DNA from: Planctomycetota bacterium
GTDB taxonomy: Bacteria > Planctomycetota > Phycisphaerae > Phycisphaerales > SM1A02
Direction: 5' to 3'
Assembly: GCA_022567855.1 (NCBI GenBank)
Contig: JADFGE010000057.1
Coordinates: 1 to 10,875, forward strand
Length of the DNA stretch: 10,875 nt
The notes beneath the pieces are model-generated. The model was given only the letters and a program-made list of their open reading frames with translations. It was not told where the DNA came from and did no database searches. Position 1 is the first letter of the stretch; each line of letters begins with the position of its first letter. Shown in pieces: positions 7,830-10,875 of this stretch. The position numbers and the translations under genes were made by a program.

Positions 7830-8735
7830 ATGAAGCGTATCTTTGTTCGAGGAATCAGCCGCTCCGGCGGAACGCTCATGGCCACCGTGTTGGATGCGCA
7901 TCCACAGGTTGCGATGTGCTATGAGCTATATCATCATCTCTTGGCAGCATCTGAAGACAGTCAAGAGCAGGCACAAACGCTCATTGAGCAACTTCGAGCG
8001 GCCACGAAGAGGCGAATGTTCAAGTCCGCCCGGATCGAAGATCCCGATCTCCGCACCTTTGCGGCCCGGGCTGAGCGGGCTGGCATTCAGCCTCCAACGC
8101 TGCTTCGTCTGCTCGAAGAGCACGTTGGTCAGGGGTGCGGCCTCTCAAGTTTCCAAGATCGAATGCTGTTCATTGAGAGAATCGCCAAAGAGAAGATGCA
8201 GCGCGAGGCGAAGGAGCACTGGGGTGTCAAGATTCCTGGAACGTACGATCAACTCCAAGCGATGTTTGACGACGCCTATTTTCTCTTTATGCTGCGTGAT
8301 GCGCGAGACGTCGCCTCGTCGCAAAAACTCGTGGGGAATTTCAATAAATCACCGGAAGAGGTCGCTCATTCCTGGCAGAGGGATGTCCTGAAGTTTCAGA
8401 AATTCGCGTCGCAGCCGTTCGTTCGGGCTCGACTCGTGCGTTATGAGCAACTCGCCGCGGATCCGGAACCGGAGCTTCGCGAGATAACCGAGTTTCTTGA
8501 ACTCACGTGGGATAATCGCCTGTTGCATTTCTATGAAGAGGACCTCTCGTTGTATCGCAATCCGAAGGGACACTTATCCGCCGATCAGGTGAACAGGCCA
8601 ATCAATACAGGCAGCATTGGGCGATGGCGGCGTGATCTGACGTCGGAGGAGGTGAAGGCAGTCGAGGCGACCGCGGGTCCGCTGCTTCAACAGCTGGGTT
8701 ATGGTCTAAGTACCGAAGCGCGGGCTTACTTGTGA
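7830..8735 (+). CDS. PAPS-dependent sulfotransferase
   Basis: A 301-residue sulfotransferase, expected to move a sulfuryl group from PAPS to a hydroxyl or amino group of a glycan in the cytoplasm. The 5'-phosphosulfate loop is FVRGISRSGGTLM (5-17), followed by the helix LDAHPQVAMCYE. The 3'-phosphate site is FMLRDARDVASS (153-164). VRYEQLAADPEPELREI (203-219) is the typical segment before the last helices, and GRWRRDLTSEEV (264-275) with AGPLLQQLGY (282-291) forms the standard C-terminal end. Length and motif spacing fit a complete single-domain enzyme. ATG 7830 is chosen because AGGAG (7814-7818) precedes it by 11 bases and the protein then begins right at the first beta strand; a TTG at 7785 would add 15 residues. 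It lies 210 bases after the WbmS-like gene, and that gap contains a weak TATAGT-like -10 at 7763. Confidence 0.9.
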   Translation: MKRIFVRGISRSGGTLMATVLDAHPQVAMCYELYHHLLAASEDSQEQAQTLIEQLRAATKRRMFKSARIEDPDLRTFAARAERAGIQPPTLLRLLEEHVGQGCGLSSFQDRMLFIERIAKEKMQREAKEHWGVKIPGTYDQLQAMFDDAYFLFMLRDARDVASSQKLVGNFNKSPEEVAHSWQRDVLKFQKFASQPFVRARLVRYEQLAADPEPELREITEFLELTWDNRLLHFYEEDLSLYRNPKGHLSADQVNRPINTGSIGRWRRDLTSEEVKAVEATAGPLLQQLGYGLSTEARAYL

Positions 8736-8814
8736 CGGACTCTCGAACATTGCTGGAGATACGCTTGAGGAGCTCGGTTACGAGGTGGGTATCGATGTGG
8801 CGGCGGACGCATAA
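8710..8814 (+). pseudogene. Probable relic of a sulfotransferase C-terminus
   Basis: In a frame shifted by one from the sulfotransferase just upstream, the sequence reads SNIAGDTLEELGYEV and ends in TAA at 8812. From AG to the stop it has 20 residues, the same as the intact sulfotransferase tail (AGPLLQQLGY to its stop), with 7 of 20 identical, including AGxxLxxLGY. There is no start codon, no ribosome binding site and no N-terminal part, so this is best read as the end of a deleted second sulfotransferase gene whose first bases now overlap the intact gene. GGGG-CGAA-CCCC immediately after the stop (8815-8826) could be a small hairpin. The match is short, so chance is not excluded. Confidence 0.35.
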
Positions 8815-8894
8815 GGGGCGAACCCCCGATCGGTGCGACACCTCGCAAGACCGGTTCGATCAGTTATGTTCGCCGCCCCAGCCGCTAAGTTCCG

Positions 8895-9812
8895 ATGTGC
8901 AGCATGTTCACTGATCGCGAGGCTCTCAAGCGGATCTTCGATCCGCCGGCCGATCCATCGGTCGAATACGAGGCAGTCTTCCCGCTCGGCTGGTACGAAA
9001 CGTTCCTCCAAACTGTGGGCGATCTCGACGTTCAGATCATCACGTACGATGACCTGTTTGAGAACAGTGACGACTGGGATTTCAAATCGTGTTACCAGCG
9101 GGAGTTTGATCATTGGCACGAGGCTGTCCGTGACCCGTCGCGCACCTATTTGTTGATACAGCACGATGTGGATTTTGTTCCGACCTTCACCAAGCGGATG
9201 GTGGCGCTCGAGGCGAGCTACGGGATTCGCTCCAACGTCTTCATTTTCAACGAGCTGTACGATGTCTTCCCCGAAGATAGTCCCTACGACGACAGTCCCT
9301 ATGAAGTGGATCATGCGTTCTTCCAGCACGCCCAAACCAGCGGATTCGTGATTGGGTATCATCAGAATGCCTTGGCGTTGGCCGGACCGAATATGGACGC
9401 CGCTGCCCAACGGTTTCAGCGTGATGTGGCCCAGCTCAACTGCTATTACCCGCTTAGATTCTTCTGCCCACATGGGGGGCCGGGTCGCGAGATCGGTGGA
9501 AAACTTTGCCGCAACTATGATGTGCCCTTGCCCGCAAAGTATCACCGCCAATTGCGTTGGGTCTACAACAAATATTCGATACGGTTTGCGGGGCGTTTCA
9601 GTGATGGCGGGCTGCGACGACTTACCGATCCGAAGCGACTTGAGCAGCTTGATCTTGTTGATGGCTTCGTGAAGTCGATGCAGCCGGGCAAGCGCTATTT
9701 CGCACTCATTCATCCGCAGCTGTGGGGCTACAACGTCAACATGAACTACAATCCCCATCTGGCCGAACAGCCGTGGTATCAGGACGTGTGCCGGCGATTT
9801 GGCGCGGCCTGA
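8895..9812 (+). CDS. WbmS-like polysaccharide-deacetylase-family protein, copy 2
   Basis: A 305-residue paralogue of the protein at 6675-7619, with the same motif order: LIQHDVDF (87-94), GYHQN (154-158), CPHGG (191-195), SDGG (236-239) and LIHPQLWG (271-278). Conservation runs through the whole length, from WYETFLQ (33-39) to EQPWYQDV (291-298), so both copies are complete and under similar constraint. As in copy 1, the second NodB motif keeps one His (GYHQN). It may therefore bind metal differently or act as a sugar-binding rather than a hydrolytic protein. A short in-frame duplication, DSPYDDSPYE (128-137), makes a loop longer than in copy 1. The start may be ATG 8895 or ATG 8904; neither has a good ribosome binding site, and 8904 matches the paralogue slightly better. 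It follows the sulfotransferase tail relic and precedes the small gene at 9934. The family assignment is firm; enzymatic activity is inferred. Confidence 0.8.
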   Translation: MCSMFTDREALKRIFDPPADPSVEYEAVFPLGWYETFLQTVGDLDVQIITYDDLFENSDDWDFKSCYQREFDHWHEAVRDPSRTYLLIQHDVDFVPTFTKRMVALEASYGIRSNVFIFNELYDVFPEDSPYDDSPYEVDHAFFQHAQTSGFVIGYHQNALALAGPNMDAAAQRFQRDVAQLNCYYPLRFFCPHGGPGREIGGKLCRNYDVPLPAKYHRQLRWVYNKYSIRFAGRFSDGGLRRLTDPKRLEQLDLVDGFVKSMQPGKRYFALIHPQLWGYNVNMNYNPHLAEQPWYQDVCRRFGAA

Positions 9813-9933
9813 TGCAGCCGGAAGCGGGCGTCACAGCGCTTGCTTGAGCGAGATTTGACGGTTGAGAGATCGACACGAACTGAGCGGAACCACCAACGTG
9901 CCTTGAACAAAGAGTCTGCGCTGAAACTGAGCT

Positions 9934-10284
9934 GTGTCCCACGCCATGACCGTTTGCACCGTATCCGAACCAGCCTATGTCCGCTTGCGTACGCCGGATC
10001 ATCACTATTTCGAGGATGAGCCGATCACGATCTTGTTGTATCCGCCAAGTGCGGATGAATTCGACCTCCGTGTGACGGCGGCGAACGGCGAAGAAGTGTT
10101 GCGCGAACTTCTCACTCGAAACTTGCTGGAAATGAAATCGTGTTTGCCGATCGGGCAGTCTCAGCTTTGCTTTTCCACTGAGCAGGTCGATGCGTTTTGT
10201 GAAGTGGCGGGCGAACTTCTTGATAAGCTCGGCTACCTCAGCGCGGACTCCGAAACGGTATCGCCGAGTCACTTGCGTAGCTGA
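9934..10284 (+). CDS. Small protein with a sulfotransferase-like C-terminal tail
   Basis: A 116-residue protein of unknown function. Residues 14-55 look beta-strand-rich (VRLRTPDHHYFEDEPITILL, then FDLRVTAANGEEV), possibly a small beta-sandwich. Residues 73-101 match the end of the sulfotransferase at 7830-8735 with equal spacing from IG to LGY (29 residues, about 12 identical), including STEQV for TSEEV and AGELLDKLGY for AGPLLQQLGY. The Trp of the enzyme's GRW is Ser here, and both PAPS-binding motifs are absent, so it cannot be a sulfotransferase on its own. It may be a truncated enzyme joined to new sequence, or a small partner protein. The start is GTG 9934 or ATG 9946; neither has a clear ribosome binding site. 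Its stop is one base from the end of the convergent GSCFA gene. Coding status is moderately supported by the tail match. Confidence 0.5.
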   Translation: MSHAMTVCTVSEPAYVRLRTPDHHYFEDEPITILLYPPSADEFDLRVTAANGEEVLRELLTRNLLEMKSCLPIGQSQLCFSTEQVDAFCEVAGELLDKLGYLSADSETVSPSHLRS

Positions 10285-10285
10285 A

Positions 10286-10875
10286 TCAACGCAGCGCCGG
10301 CGCCCGCTTCGGTTCAACGAACCACGCTTCGAACAACCTCATGATCTGATCGACAGCATCGGTGCGAACGTGGCGGTTGTCTTCCTCGTAGGGTGCTCCT
10401 GACAAGACACACACCGCTTCATACGCGGGAAAATACGTGACGCGATCCGGATGCGCCGACACGAATGTGTCGATCACCGCTCGTAGCATGGACTTGCTCG
10501 CAATGTTGGCGATTACGCTGTTCATATCGCGGAACGTCGCCCGCAGCGGCACCGGCGAAAGCGTAATAACGATGTGCCCCGTCGGATTGTTCTTCGAGAA
10601 TAACTCGAAGACCCGATTGAGGTTCGCCAGGTTCTCCTCGTACGTCGACATCCGAAAACCGTGACGCGCCTCGTCAAATACCTGCACAGGCGGCACAAGC
10701 GGGTAGACGTAGCCATCTGATTTGTGATACCAGATTTCCGCTTGCCCGATCGTCATGATGAGAACCTGAGCCTCGCTGAAGGCCTGCTGAACGTTCTTGC
10801 GATGTTCCGCAAGCTCGCGCTCCATCTCCTGGCGACTTTCCCACGCGACACCTTTGCGATACGGGTCAAGCAGGC
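10286..10875 (-). CDS. GSCFA-family protein, C-terminal part (5' end outside window)
   Basis: The 195 visible residues belong to a protein resembling the GSCFA family, an SGNH-hydrolase-like group often found near polysaccharide and sulfotransferase genes; its biochemical role is not established. The frame stays open to the right edge, and the visible part begins LLDPYRKGVAWESRQEM, so an internal ATG at 10825 is not the true start. Recognisable segments are VLIMTIGQAEIWYHKSDGYV (the TLGxxExW block of the family), TYEENLANLNRVFELF, ITLSPVPLRATF (the SPV block), VTYFPAYEAV (the YFPSYE block) and EEDNRHVRTDAVDQIM, where the His would be the SGNH catalytic His. The N-terminal GSCFA motif itself lies outside the window. 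The gene is convergent with the (+) cluster, and no terminator can fit in the one-base gap. It may act in modification or hydrolysis of glycan substituents, which is inference from the family fold. Confidence 0.82.
   Translation of the reverse strand, partial: LLDPYRKGVAWESRQEMERELAEHRKNVQQAFSEAQVLIMTIGQAEIWYHKSDGYVYPLVPPVQVFDEARHGFRMSTYEENLANLNRVFELFSKNNPTGHIVITLSPVPLRATFRDMNSVIANIASKSMLRAVIDTFVSAHPDRVTYFPAYEAVCVLSGAPYEEDNRHVRTDAVDQIMRLFEAWFVEPKRAPALR

Noticed and set aside
7269..7901. 210-codon minus-strand frame spanning the gap between WbmS-like copy 1 and the sulfotransferase
   Set aside because: Most of it is antisense to the end of copy 1, and it continues into a spacer without any family signal or ribosome binding site.
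8815..8826. GGGG-CGAA-CCCC hairpin as a terminator
   Set aside because: The stem is only four base pairs and no T-run follows, so it is not a convincing intrinsic terminator.
8778..9758. 326-codon open frame on the minus strand
   Set aside because: It is the antisense of the WbmS-like copy 2. The plus-strand protein has clear family motifs and a paralogue, while the minus-strand translation shows no recognisable domain.

Overview
The window is a moderately GC-rich bacterial stretch. It holds a tightly packed, mostly co-directional (+) glycan-modification cluster, and a convergent gene enters from the right edge. TTG/ATG start usage, a GT4 glycosyltransferase, sulfotransferases, NodB/WbmS-like polysaccharide-deacetylase relatives and a GSCFA-family protein suggest a Gram-negative environmental bacterium. 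Planctomycetota or a similar phylum is possible, but I cannot fix the taxonomy from sequence alone. I see no RNA genes, CRISPR arrays, insertion sequences or integrases.

Layout. Positions 3-1013 hold the C-terminal part of a membrane protein cut by the left edge. A short AT-richer leader follows (1014-1141), with a strong ribosome binding site before a TTG start. Three genes with overlapping stop/start codons come next: a GT4 glycosyltransferase (1142-2728), a fusion of a deacetylase-like domain, a sulfotransferase and a C-terminal beta-rich domain (2725-4833), and an ABC-exporter-like membrane protein whose nucleotide-binding domain keeps the fold pattern but has lost nearly every catalytic residue (4833-6665). 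A WbmS-like deacetylase-family protein (6675-7619), a stand-alone sulfotransferase (7830-8735), a probable sulfotransferase-tail relic (8710-8814), a second WbmS-like paralogue (8895-9812) and a small protein with a sulfotransferase-like tail (9934-10284) follow. The 3' part of a GSCFA gene lies on the minus strand (10286-10875) and ends one base from the small gene's stop.

How the genes may work together (inference). The glycosyltransferase would build a surface glycan, the sulfotransferases would sulfate it from PAPS, and the NodB-fold proteins would deacetylate or bind sugars. The membrane protein with the dead ATPase domain would help membrane assembly or transport, either with an active partner encoded elsewhere or as a non-ATP-driven scaffold. 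The most striking pattern is that the deacetylase-like/sulfotransferase pair appears three times: once fused in one polypeptide, once as two adjacent genes, and once as a paralogue flanked by sulfotransferase-tail remnants. This suggests that the two activities act as a unit and that the locus grew by duplication of the pair, followed by decay.
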